From: Pseudanabaena biceps
GTDB lineage: Bacteria > Cyanobacteriota > Cyanobacteriia > Pseudanabaenales > Pseudanabaenaceae
Length of the DNA stretch: 64,000 nucleotides
Assembly (NCBI GenBank): GCA_013361095.1
Contig: JAATWA010000001.1
Location: forward strand, 3,906,958 to 3,970,957
Reading direction: 5' to 3'
The position numbers were made by a program, and so were the translations under genes. This document shows, in pieces, positions 49,255-57,021 of the stretch; the stretch's first letter is position 1, and the number at the start of each line of letters is the position of its first letter. The notes under the pieces are model-generated. The model worked only from the letters and a program-made list of their open reading frames with translations, searched no databases and was not told the origin of the DNA.

Positions 49255-50253
49255 ATGTCAATGCAAATTACCCATCGTCCTCGCCGCTTGCGTCGCAATC
49301 CTTCTATCCGTAGCCTTGTTAGAGAAAATTATCTATCCACCGATGATTTTATCTATCCTATGTTTGTAATGGAAGGAGAAAATAGTCGAGTTGAAATCCC
49401 TTCAATGCCTGAAGCTTACCGCTTTACGCTCGATCTATTGGTAAAGGAAATAGAAGAAATTTATGCATTAGGTATTAAAGCGATCGCGCTTTTTCCTGCT
49501 GTTCCTGAAGATAAAAAAGATCTTACTGGCAGTGAAAGCTTTAATCCTGAGGGATTAGCCCAGAGAGCAGTGCGGGCAATTAAGGCATCTGTTCCTGACA
49601 TGATCATTTTTACCGACGTTGCTCTTGATCCGTTCACCACCCACGGACATGATGGCATTATTGATGACAATGGCGTAATTCTCAATGACGAAACTGTGGA
49701 AGTTTTGGTCAAAATGTCCGTTTCCCAAGCTGCCGCAGGTACAGACTTTGTATCACCCTCAGACATGATGGATGGCAGAATTGGTGCAATCAGACAGGGG
49801 CTAGATGCCGCAGGATTTGAGAATGTGGGTATTCTGGCTTACTCTGCCAAATATGCCTCTGCTTACTATGGACCTTTCCGCGATGCGCTAGGCTCTGCAC
49901 CTAAATCTGGTGATAAAAAGACCTATCAAATGGACCCCGCCAACTCCCGCGAAGCAATTAAGGAAGTCTATCTCGATATTGCTGAAGGTGCTGATATTGT
50001 GATGGTTAAACCCGCTCTAGCTTATTTGGATATTATTGCTAAGGTTAAAGAAGCGACTAACGTGCCTGTGGCTGCTTATAACGTTAGTGGCGAATATGCG
50101 ATGGTCAAGGCGGCGGCGCAGTTGGGTTGGATTGACGAGAAAAAAGTGATGTTTGAAACCCTGCTAAGTATGAAGCGTGCTGGTGCAGATATCATCTTGT
50201 CATACCACGCTAAGTCAGTAGCTCAATTACTCGCTTCGGGTTATCGCCCTTAA
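49255..50253 (+). CDS. hemB: Delta-aminolevulinic acid dehydratase (porphobilinogen synthase)
   Basis: Condenses two 5-aminolevulinates into porphobilinogen for haem, chlorophyll and bilins. 332 residues; active-site Lys199 (AYSAKYAS) and Schiff-base Lys252 (MVKPALAYLD) are present. The metal region IIFTDVALDPFTTHGHDG has Asp instead of the Cys triad, so it is the Mg2+/non-zinc type of plants and cyanobacteria. ATG at 49255 or 49261. Ends before family B palindromes. Confidence 0.95.
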   Translation: MSMQITHRPRRLRRNPSIRSLVRENYLSTDDFIYPMFVMEGENSRVEIPSMPEAYRFTLDLLVKEIEEIYALGIKAIALFPAVPEDKKDLTGSESFNPEGLAQRAVRAIKASVPDMIIFTDVALDPFTTHGHDGIIDDNGVILNDETVEVLVKMSVSQAAAGTDFVSPSDMMDGRIGAIRQGLDAAGFENVGILAYSAKYASAYYGPFRDALGSAPKSGDKKTYQMDPANSREAIKEVYLDIAEGADIVMVKPALAYLDIIAKVKEATNVPVAAYNVSGEYAMVKAAAQLGWIDEKKVMFETLLSMKRAGADIILSYHAKSVAQLLASGYRP

Positions 50254-50266
50254 CAGTAATTCCATA

Positions 50267-50401
50267 GCTATGAATGGCGGTGCGATGCGCTGCCATTCAT
50301 AGCTACTCCCTTCCCAGTAAAAAATTAGACGTTGCGGCGCGAAGCGCCGCAACGCTAATCCTTGGCTTTTAATGTCTATTTTTAAACTGGGAAGGGAGTA
50401 G
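50267..50401. repeat. Family B nested palindromes after hemB
   Basis: The first hairpin (50267-50303, TAGCTATGAATGGC arms) runs into the left family B arm TACTCCCTTCCCAGT. The inner hairpin (50333-50353, TTGCGGCGC-GAA) follows, and the right arm ACTGGGAAGGGAGTAG closes at about 50401. Clear nesting of one palindrome within another. Confidence 0.82.
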
Positions 50402-50487
50402 TAGCCAAAAATTTAGGTTCAAGTTTGAGTGAAAAGCGCTGTGACAAGTACTAATGATTTGGGCTTTTAACTGTACTGAGGTACTTA

Positions 50488-51213
50488 ATGAACGCAAAAG
50501 AACTTCTCGAAAGTTATGCGGCGGGCGATCGCGACTTTAGTAATCAATCGCTTGCAGGATTGATTTTGACTGGGGTAAATCTGTCTGGCGCAAATTTTAT
50601 TGAGTCAGATTTAGAAGAAATCACCCTTGATATTGCAAATTTAGAGGATGTCGAACTAAATTTGGCAAACTTGATACGCGCCAATTTAAGTGGTTCTATT
50701 TTGATCCAAGCCAATCTCAATGGCACAATTTTAGAGCAAGCTTCTTTGATTGGGGCAAATCTTTCAGAAGCTTTTTTGATTGAAGCGGATCTTAGTGATG
50801 CCTTATTAGTAGAAACAAACTTTAGTCATGCCTTCTTGACTAGTGCCAACCTCACGCGATCGCGATTGTGTCGAGCTAATCTTGCCAACGCTTTTTTGAC
50901 AGGCGCTTGCCTTAACGGTGCAGATCTGCGGGGTGCTAATCTTGTGGAGGCGGATTTGACAAGGGCTAACCTCACGGGTGCCAATTTAGCAGGAGCAGAT
51001 CTGAGTCGAGCTAATTTAACTGATGCCAAACTAAATTGGGCAAATCTTAGCAATGCCAAGTTAATCGGTGCTGATCTTACAGGAACTTATTTATCGACCC
51101 TGAAAAGTATTGAAGGTACGGATTTCACGGATGCGCGTAATGCTCCCAACTCTGTAAATCTAGTCAACCTTGTTAATCTTGTTAATATAGATGAATCCAG
51201 CAACCAACTATAA
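50488..51213 (+). CDS. Pentapeptide-repeat protein
   Basis: A 241-residue soluble protein made almost wholly of A(D/N)LXX repeats from about residue 22 to 208 (for example ADLTRANLTGANLAGADLSR). This forms a right-handed beta-helix. An N-terminal helix (NAKELLESYAAGDRDFSNQS) is a frequent cap in cyanobacteria. The C-terminal NLVNLVNLVNI is a small slipped repeat (about 51165-51187). Function unknown; no fluoroquinolone-protection features visible. Confidence 0.92.
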   Translation: MNAKELLESYAAGDRDFSNQSLAGLILTGVNLSGANFIESDLEEITLDIANLEDVELNLANLIRANLSGSILIQANLNGTILEQASLIGANLSEAFLIEADLSDALLVETNFSHAFLTSANLTRSRLCRANLANAFLTGACLNGADLRGANLVEADLTRANLTGANLAGADLSRANLTDAKLNWANLSNAKLIGADLTGTYLSTLKSIEGTDFTDARNAPNSVNLVNLVNLVNIDESSNQL

Positions 51214-51297
51214 ACCCTAATCCATAAAAGAACGCATCCTGTGGTTGCTTGTTTTAGATGAATTAGATTAAACAGATTAACGTAAATTAAACAGCTT

Positions 51298-52395
51298 ATG
51301 CGCTTGCTTCGTTCCTTTAGTAAAATCACTAACTTCGCTCTAGCTATGGCGATCGCAGGCACGATCGCGATGCCTATTACTCAGACAGCCCAAGCTCAAA
51401 CCCAAAAAGATGCTACAGAATGGATCAAGCAGGGGCGGCAACTCTGGCAAAAAAAAGACATTTCAGGGGCGATTTCAGCCTATCAACAAGCCTCTAATCT
51501 TGAACCAAAAAATTCGCGGATTTTAACTAGTCTCGGTTTCCTGCTAACCCAGCAGCAAAATTATTCTGGCGCGATCGCTACTCTTGAGAAAGCGACTAAG
51601 TTAGATGATCAAAATGCTAAAGCATTCAATGCTCTGGGCTTTGTCTATGTGCGAATCAAAGACTATCCTAATGCACTGTCTACCTATCGCCGTGTCATCG
51701 CCCTAGATCGGCAAAATCTTGATGCTTACAACAGTGTGGGATTTTTATTAACAGAACAAAAAAACTATACTGAGGCAGCCAAAATCTATCGTCAGGCGAT
51801 CGCGGTTGCTCCCACCGATGCCAAAACCCATCTAAATTTGGGCTATGTGTTGAGGCTGGCGGGTAAAAACAAAGAAGCCTTTGAGGTATATAGTCAAGCC
51901 GATAAGATCGCTCCTTTTAATGCTGACGTATTAGTGGCAGTGGGCGATTTATTTGCGGAAAAAAATCAACTCGAAGAAGCGATCGCTAAATATAAACGCG
52001 CTATCGAAGTCAATCCTCGCCATGTGCAAGCCAATCTAGCTATTTCTAGGGTGTATCAAAGCGAAGGAAATTATCCTGACGCGATCGCGGCATTGCGGAG
52101 AGCGGCTAACTCGCGTAATCTTCCCGTCAGTGAAGTAGTGGCTATTCAAAAGGCGATCGCAAATATATACATTAAGCAAGGTTCACTATCAGGCGCGATC
52201 GTGGCTTACCGCCAAATTTTGGATGCTGAACCTGAAGATGCGGAAACCTACTTATCTCTGGGCAAAATCCTTGCTTCTCAACAGAGAACAACCGAAGCAA
52301 GGCAAATGTTAGAAAATGCTGAGCGCTTTTTCAATCGTCAAAATAATGCGGATGGACTAACGCAGACGCGCAAGGCTCTAGCCGAACTCAAATAA
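51298..52395 (+). CDS. Secreted TPR-repeat protein
   Basis: A 365-residue protein with a signal peptide (RLLRSFSKITNFALAMAIAG, cleavage after AQA about residue 33). About nine tetratricopeptide repeats follow (for example ISAYQQASNLEPKN, ALSTYRRVIALDRQN, AIAKYKRAIEVNPRH). It is likely a periplasmic scaffold. Partners are unknown. It is 84 bp after the pentapeptide gene, same strand, so co-transcription is possible. Confidence 0.9.
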   Translation: MRLLRSFSKITNFALAMAIAGTIAMPITQTAQAQTQKDATEWIKQGRQLWQKKDISGAISAYQQASNLEPKNSRILTSLGFLLTQQQNYSGAIATLEKATKLDDQNAKAFNALGFVYVRIKDYPNALSTYRRVIALDRQNLDAYNSVGFLLTEQKNYTEAAKIYRQAIAVAPTDAKTHLNLGYVLRLAGKNKEAFEVYSQADKIAPFNADVLVAVGDLFAEKNQLEEAIAKYKRAIEVNPRHVQANLAISRVYQSEGNYPDAIAALRRAANSRNLPVSEVVAIQKAIANIYIKQGSLSGAIVAYRQILDAEPEDAETYLSLGKILASQQRTTEARQMLENAERFFNRQNNADGLTQTRKALAELK

Positions 52396-52512
52396 TATAG
52401 CTATCGCCAAATGTACTAGGACATAAAACCCAATAATTGGCTGGCGGCGCTCCGCGCCGCCAGCCAATTATTGGGTTTTGATTTGTCCTAAAACAAATGA
52501 CTGTAGCTATAC
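52396..52512. repeat. Family D nested palindrome
   Basis: Best-preserved family D copy: TATAGCTATCGCC outer arm, TAGGACATAAAACCCAATAA, inner TTGGCTGGCGGCGC-TCC tip, and right side TTGGGTTTTGATTTGTCCTA ... GACTGTAGCTATA. Compare 1394-1489 and 29870-29985. Confidence 0.87.
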
Positions 52513-52540
52513 TCCGTCATTTTTAGCTTTGGTGTAAAAG

Positions 52541-52571
52541 AAAGAAAGCGTCGCATTGCGACGCTTTCTTT
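52541..52571 (-). terminator. Bidirectional terminator between TPR and channel genes
   Basis: AAAGAAAGCGTCGC-ATT-GCGACGCTTTCTTT, a perfect stem with A and T flanks, next to the stop codon of the minus-strand channel gene. Confidence 0.85.
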
Positions 52572-52572
52572 T

Positions 52573-54984
52573 TTATAGGGGATAAATCTTGATAGGCAAC
52601 AGTCTCATTAGTGCCTGACCCAGCCGATAGGCTTGAACGTCATACATTGGCAGCTCGATCGCAGCGGGAAGACTTTCCATAAATCGCCTTGCTAACTCAA
52701 GATCACAACCTGAAATATTTTTGAGCTTATTGCCAGCATCTAACAGCACACTAGAATTTAGCGGTGGCTTGGCTCGCAACTGCCACTGCTTAGGTGAATG
52801 TAAATTGCCTAACTCAATCCGACGCAAACCCGAAATAGAAGCCAGCAAGGTTAAGCGATCGCCGACCTTCATCACCTCATCATCGGAGGGCATAAAAAAT
52901 TCTGTATGTCCGTCGGCTTTTGGGCTATTTTTTTTTAAATAAATCGGTACGACCGTATAGCCATAGGATATTTGCGAAAGATTTTTGCCCACCAAAGTAT
53001 CATCTGTCTCAATCACATATTCCGCGACTAGGACTGTGCGTTGATTGAGCCGAAATAGGCTGAGCATATTTTCACCAAAAGCCGCTCCTGCAAATGCCTC
53101 TGCTGAGAGCGCATAGGCACAAAAAGATTGGGAGCTAGGCAATAGTTCGGCAAGATTTTCACTGAAGTAGCGATCGTAGGTACGGATGGCGAGATTGATA
53201 TGGCGATTCAATTTTTGAGAAGCATCACGGGCGAGGAGGGCGGCTTCGAGATTGAGCATTTGATCATCAGTTACCGAGAGAATGCTCTTCGCTAAGCCAA
53301 GGTTCACTTTCGATAGCTCTTCGATGATATTGCCTGTTAGCCAAGGTACTTTATCCGCAAGATCGCAGTCGTGGGGATTTTCACTGACGATTACAAAGGG
53401 AAGTTTTAACTTATATAGAAGATCCGCGATTCTCTGACCTAGTCTACCAAAGCCAATCAGGATTATATGATCACGCTTGGGAAGAGGTAGCGATCGCTTA
53501 AAAAATGCAAATTTAGAACTGAGAATACTGTCGGCAATTAATCCTACCACTCCCAATAAAAACAAGAGACTAATCAGCGTAATCGATAGGCTAAATATGC
53601 TAACCCACAGGGGAACCAGATCTTCTTGTAGACCGCCAAATACATCACCATAGCCGCCTAGCAGCAAAATCATACTTGTTGAGATAGCCTTTTGCCATGA
53701 AATATTCGGTACATTTAGATATAAAACTACTGAGCTAGTAATCATCAATATCACCGCCGTCACTAGCCCGAGAAAAATTAAACGGCGCGATCGCACTGCT
53801 TGAAACCAAATAATTAGCTGCTGCCATTTGTGTTGCCAAAACTTAGAAGCAGTAATGGTTTGGACTTGGTGAGCAATGCGATTAAGTTGAGATGACTTGT
53901 TTTGTTCAGTATATTTTTCTGATTCGAGATAGGACTTGCTAGTCGTAAAGTCATTTTCTACACATTCCATAAATACAATCTTGTCCCCCACCTGAATCAA
54001 TGTATCTGGTTGCCATTGAAAAAACAGGCGATCAGAACCAACATCAGCAATGCTTAAAAGGCGCGAATTTTTCTTATGGAGTAGATAGGCGGGAGTTCTC
54101 AAAAATCGATAGTCTTCTGCTTTGACTAATGTTTCGACAACCCGTAACTTGCGATCGCCAAGTTGAAATAGCCCTAACGTTCCTTCGCCTAACCCAGCCA
54201 CAGCAAAGGAAGGAGCTGGTAGATCCACAGGATCTAAAGCTACAAAATTTCCTAATTGATTTTTGAGTAATTGATTGAGATTTTGGCGAGAAGAACGCAC
54301 CACAATATGCACATCAGGGTTAAGGCGACGCGCTGCGATCGCGGTTTCAATATTGATGTTTTGATTGCTAGTCACCAATACGATCGCCCGACAGTCAAGG
54401 ATGCCCGCTTTGAGCAAAATTTCTGAGCGCCGACAATCGCCCAAAATGATCGGCTGATCGAGAAGTTCCGAAAAATCATCAAACTCCATAATTTCTGGCT
54501 GAATCTTATCAATCGCAGAGATTTTTACTTCATATTCTTTGTAAGCAAATTTCTTAAGATTAAAAACAGAATGTTGTCCAAGACTACCCAAGCCGCAAAC
54601 TATAAAGCGATCGCAGACTACTTGAGGGCTTACTTCTTGAGTGGGAACAGGATTGTCAGAATTAATGGGTCGAATATCGGCTTCCGTCGATAGCTCTATT
54701 TCATGGTTATTAGTTTGAGAAATAGAGCAATTAAAATCGATGGTCTCGCTCCATTGAGGTAATGGCTGTCCAAACCAAAATGCGTAGATTTTAGCTAACT
54801 CATAGCCATGCTCAGTACAATCACCAAAGCAGTTTGCGATCGCTTCTGTTAGTACTTGGCGATCGCCAAAATAAGTTGACTCCAATAAAATATGTATTTC
54901 TCGGCGCTTTTGTCTAACAGTGACATTTACTTTAAGATTGAGGTCAAGTAAGCAATTTTTAATGGCAGGGGCAAGCGATCGCAT
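52573..54984 (-). CDS. Ion-channel protein with two RCK/TrkA-N modules
   Basis: An 803-residue protein. Order: an N-terminal region; RCK-N 1 (FIVCGLGSLGQHSVFNL, Rossmann GxGxxG; about residues 125-250); TrkA-C; a pore module with TM helices (LIFLGLVTAVILMITSSVVLY and a second after the filter) and the filter-like GGYGDVFGG; then RCK-N 2 (HIILIGFGRLGQRIADLLYK) and a second TrkA-C. This TrkA-N/pore/TrkA-N layout resembles CASTOR/POLLUX-type channels rather than plain KtrA. The filter resembles TVGYGD, so K+ or other cation flow is plausible. A second, broken paralogue lies 2 kb downstream. Confidence 0.8.
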   Translation of the reverse strand: MRSLAPAIKNCLLDLNLKVNVTVRQKRREIHILLESTYFGDRQVLTEAIANCFGDCTEHGYELAKIYAFWFGQPLPQWSETIDFNCSISQTNNHEIELSTEADIRPINSDNPVPTQEVSPQVVCDRFIVCGLGSLGQHSVFNLKKFAYKEYEVKISAIDKIQPEIMEFDDFSELLDQPIILGDCRRSEILLKAGILDCRAIVLVTSNQNINIETAIAARRLNPDVHIVVRSSRQNLNQLLKNQLGNFVALDPVDLPAPSFAVAGLGEGTLGLFQLGDRKLRVVETLVKAEDYRFLRTPAYLLHKKNSRLLSIADVGSDRLFFQWQPDTLIQVGDKIVFMECVENDFTTSKSYLESEKYTEQNKSSQLNRIAHQVQTITASKFWQHKWQQLIIWFQAVRSRRLIFLGLVTAVILMITSSVVLYLNVPNISWQKAISTSMILLLGGYGDVFGGLQEDLVPLWVSIFSLSITLISLLFLLGVVGLIADSILSSKFAFFKRSLPLPKRDHIILIGFGRLGQRIADLLYKLKLPFVIVSENPHDCDLADKVPWLTGNIIEELSKVNLGLAKSILSVTDDQMLNLEAALLARDASQKLNRHINLAIRTYDRYFSENLAELLPSSQSFCAYALSAEAFAGAAFGENMLSLFRLNQRTVLVAEYVIETDDTLVGKNLSQISYGYTVVPIYLKKNSPKADGHTEFFMPSDDEVMKVGDRLTLLASISGLRRIELGNLHSPKQWQLRAKPPLNSSVLLDAGNKLKNISGCDLELARRFMESLPAAIELPMYDVQAYRLGQALMRLLPIKIYPL

Positions 54985-55116
54985 TCTTTAATTACATTCT
55001 AGAGCTGATGAAGTTGCTAAAATCTATATCATAAATCATCAATATTAATAGCAGGTTATCTTACAGGGCTTCACACGCAAGCCCAAATCAAAGAACATTG
55101 CGCTGAAATGAAACCC

Positions 55117-55165
55117 AGAGAAAAGTTTAAAAGTGCCGCGAAGCGGCACTTTTAAACTTTTCTCT
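55117..55165. repeat. Palindrome between channel and cynS genes
   Basis: AGAGAAAAGTTTAAAAGTGC arms with CGC-GAA-GCG tip. A further weak inverted repeat (GCAGCTTCGCCGC near 55190) follows. The rest of the 268 bp gap is featureless. Confidence 0.82.
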
Positions 55166-55252
55166 AGCCTCAAGAGGCTGTAGGTGTGAGCAGCTTCGCC
55201 GCACACACCTGATTATTAACTGCAAAGTGTCATCCAACTTAAGCTTTTAGCA

Positions 55253-55699
55253 TTACCACTTTTTGTAAGCCAAAAATTTACCATTCATCGTGACTTTAAC
55301 GCGATCGCCCTTGGGATCTTCCACTTTATCGATATCGAGAGTGAAGTCGATCGCACTCATAATGCCATCACCAAACTTCTCATGGATGATTTCTTTGATC
55401 GGATATCCATAGACCTGCATGATTTCATAGAAGCGATAAATCAAGGGGTCGGTTGGCACAACTGGTCCCAATCCTTTACTGGGATAAGAACTCAGAGCAG
55501 TAATAATTTCTTCCCCTAGTCCCAGCGCTTCGGCGATTTTAGTTGCTTCTTCCACATTGGTGCTATTTTGACCATAAAAGAGAGAAGCAATCCAGACTTC
55601 ATCATGTCCAATTAACTTTTCAAGATCTGCAAAGCTAAGACCTTTGGCTTTTTTGGCTGCCAACAGAGTAGAAGTAAAAGAAGGAAATTCAACGGTCAT
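55253..55699 (-). CDS. cynS: Cyanate hydratase (cyanase)
   Basis: Converts cyanate and bicarbonate to ammonia and CO2, giving a nitrogen source and detoxification. 148 residues, normal length. Catalytic Arg89, Glu92 (IYRFYEIMQVYG) and Ser115 (DGIMSAIDF) keep the standard spacing. The C-terminal VKVTMNGKFLAYKKW block is typical. In many cyanobacteria it follows cynABD transporter genes under NtcA; here it stands alone. Confidence 0.95.
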   Translation of the reverse strand: MTVEFPSFTSTLLAAKKAKGLSFADLEKLIGHDEVWIASLFYGQNSTNVEEATKIAEALGLGEEIITALSSYPSKGLGPVVPTDPLIYRFYEIMQVYGYPIKEIIHEKFGDGIMSAIDFTLDIDKVEDPKGDRVKVTMNGKFLAYKKW

Positions 55700-55767
55700 A
55701 ATTTCTTTTTTGATAGTGATGTATAGGTTTGCAAATAAGTAACTGGGCGCAATTAAATATAAACCCT

Positions 55768-55942
55768 AAAACCTGTGGTGATCGCCACAGGTTTTATAGC
55801 TGTAGCCAGAAACCCAAGAGTAGAGTTGCGGCGCTTTGCGCCGCAACTCTACTCTTGAGTTTTGGCTTTGTCCTAATCCTTTCCCAGTGAATAATTGGGG
55901 TTGCGCGGCGGAGCCGCGCAACCCCAATTATTCACTGGGAAG
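55768..55942. repeat. Three palindromes in a row upstream of cynS
   Basis: 55768-55795 (AAAACCTGTGG type), 55810-55862 (AAACCCAAGAGTAGAGTTGC arms, preceded by TATAGCTGTAGCC and followed by TTGTCCTAA, a family D-like frame), and 55877-55942 (family B, CCCAGTGAATAATTGGGG arms). They lie end to end with 10-15 bp between them. Confidence 0.85.
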
Positions 55943-56233
55943 GGAGTAACATTGATGACTATGGCTATAGCTCTGGTTTAAAATCTAAATCTTGCGAAGC
56001 AAAATCTAGATGCTTGAAGCTCTTACAGCAAGGATTTTATCAATCTCTGAGGCAGGAGTATGCTTGTTCATCACAATTTTATTGGAAAGTAGTAATGCTT
56101 CCTTTAAGCTAAACGGTAAGAGATCAGTACAGTTTTACACTTTCGCTGTCCAGTGCCAACGATCGCAGGGCGAAGCCCCTTTGTTTAACCATTTTGCGCT
56201 ATAACTAAAAACCAGATAGATACTTAATTTCCC
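55943..56233. other. Gap upstream of the dCMP-deaminase-like gene
   Basis: About 290 bp. A 64-codon open frame (56010-56204) has no recognisable domain or ribosome site, so I do not call it. The deaminase promoter should be in the last 80 bp. Nothing else is visible. Confidence 0.5.
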
Positions 56234-56800
56234 ATGTCAGACCAGATCGACCAAATCGCATTTCAAGAACGTCCCACATGGGATGAATATTTTATGTTGC
56301 TGACAAAACTAGCAGCAATGCGATCTACTTGTTTGGCTTTTCCAGTGGGAGCTGTAATTGTCAAAGACAAGCAGGTACTTGCCACAGGCTACAACGGCTC
56401 TCCTTCTGGTTCGGTGCATTGCACCACGCAGGGCTATTGCTACCCCAATGTAATTAGTTGTGACGCGAGCAAAGAGTTTCCCTCAAGAGCAGTTCATGCA
56501 GAAGCAAATGCGATCGCCCAAGCTGCCAAGCATGGCATTTCTACCGATGGCGCAAGTATTTATGTAACCTTAGAGCCTTGTATTTCCTGCTTAAAGTTAG
56601 TGGTTTCAGCAGGTATTCGGGAAGTTTATTATGAGACAACCTTCAATAAGGGAAATAATGCGGCTTTGTGTAATTCTTTTGTTGAGGAGGGATTAGTTAA
56701 ACTGAAGCAGATTCAAGTTTCTCCTTCAGTATTACAAAGAGCAAATCTATTTCTCAATTCCCCAACTTCAGAATTGCGTTTATTTCCAATAAGTAACTGA
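56234..56800 (+). CDS. dCMP deaminase-family (ComEB-like) protein
   Basis: A 188-residue zinc-dependent deaminase. The HAEANAIAQAAKHG and TLEPCISCLKLVVSAG motifs give His, two Cys and catalytic Glu. N-terminal WDEYFMLLTKLAAMRSTC and the CTTQGYCYPN insert are typical of dCMP deaminases/ComEB, which make dUMP for dTMP synthesis. Its TGA stop (56798-56800) is created by the end of an inserted element; without it, the right-hand copy of the duplicated target would end the gene with AGT-AAC-TAA at the same residue. Confidence 0.87.
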   Translation: MSDQIDQIAFQERPTWDEYFMLLTKLAAMRSTCLAFPVGAVIVKDKQVLATGYNGSPSGSVHCTTQGYCYPNVISCDASKEFPSRAVHAEANAIAQAAKHGISTDGASIYVTLEPCISCLKLVVSAGIREVYYETTFNKGNNAALCNSFVEEGLVKLKQIQVSPSVLQRANLFLNSPTSELRLFPISN

Positions 56801-56933
56801 TGTTACGTGGAACCCTCATCCCCCAAACCCTTCTCCCGCAGGAGAAGGGGAGCAAAACCCTATTATTTTCTTTTTCCCCTCTCCTGCGGGAGAGGGGCTA
56901 GGGGTGAGGGTTTTACAGACTTCCCCGTAACAT
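56799..56933. mobile_element. 135 bp non-autonomous element with target duplication
   Basis: Terminal inverted repeats GATGTTACG / CGTAACATC flank an imperfect inverted repeat of CCCTCATCCCCCAAACCCTT and CTCCCGCAGGAGAAGGGG against CCCCTCTCCTGCGGGAGAGG and GGCTAGGGGTGAGGG. CAATAAGTAACT occurs on both sides (56787-56798 and 56934-56945), a target duplication of 9-12 bp depending on where the ends are drawn. The interior resembles the CCCTCACCCC repeats widespread in cyanobacteria. No transposase. Confidence 0.8.
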
Positions 56934-56992
56934 CAATAAGTAACTAAAATCAAAAAGCTTGTGACGCACGCGCATCTTACATCACAGGAATA

Positions 56993-57015
56993 ATCGAGGT
57001 GCGTCGCACCTCGAT
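56993..57015 (-). terminator. Hairpin at the 3' end of the broken channel gene
   Basis: ATCGAGGTGCG-TCG-GCACCTCGAT type perfect stem followed by T-rich sequence, 7 bp from the stop codon. Confidence 0.6.
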
Positions 57016-57021
57016 TTGGTT

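Noticed and set aside
56010..56204. 64-codon open frame before the deaminase gene
   Set aside because: No ribosome site, domain or plausible composition.
56801..56940. CRISPR-like repeat, because of repeated CCCTC/GAGGG blocks
   Set aside because: There are only two inverted arms, no regular spacers and no cas genes; it is a single mobile element.
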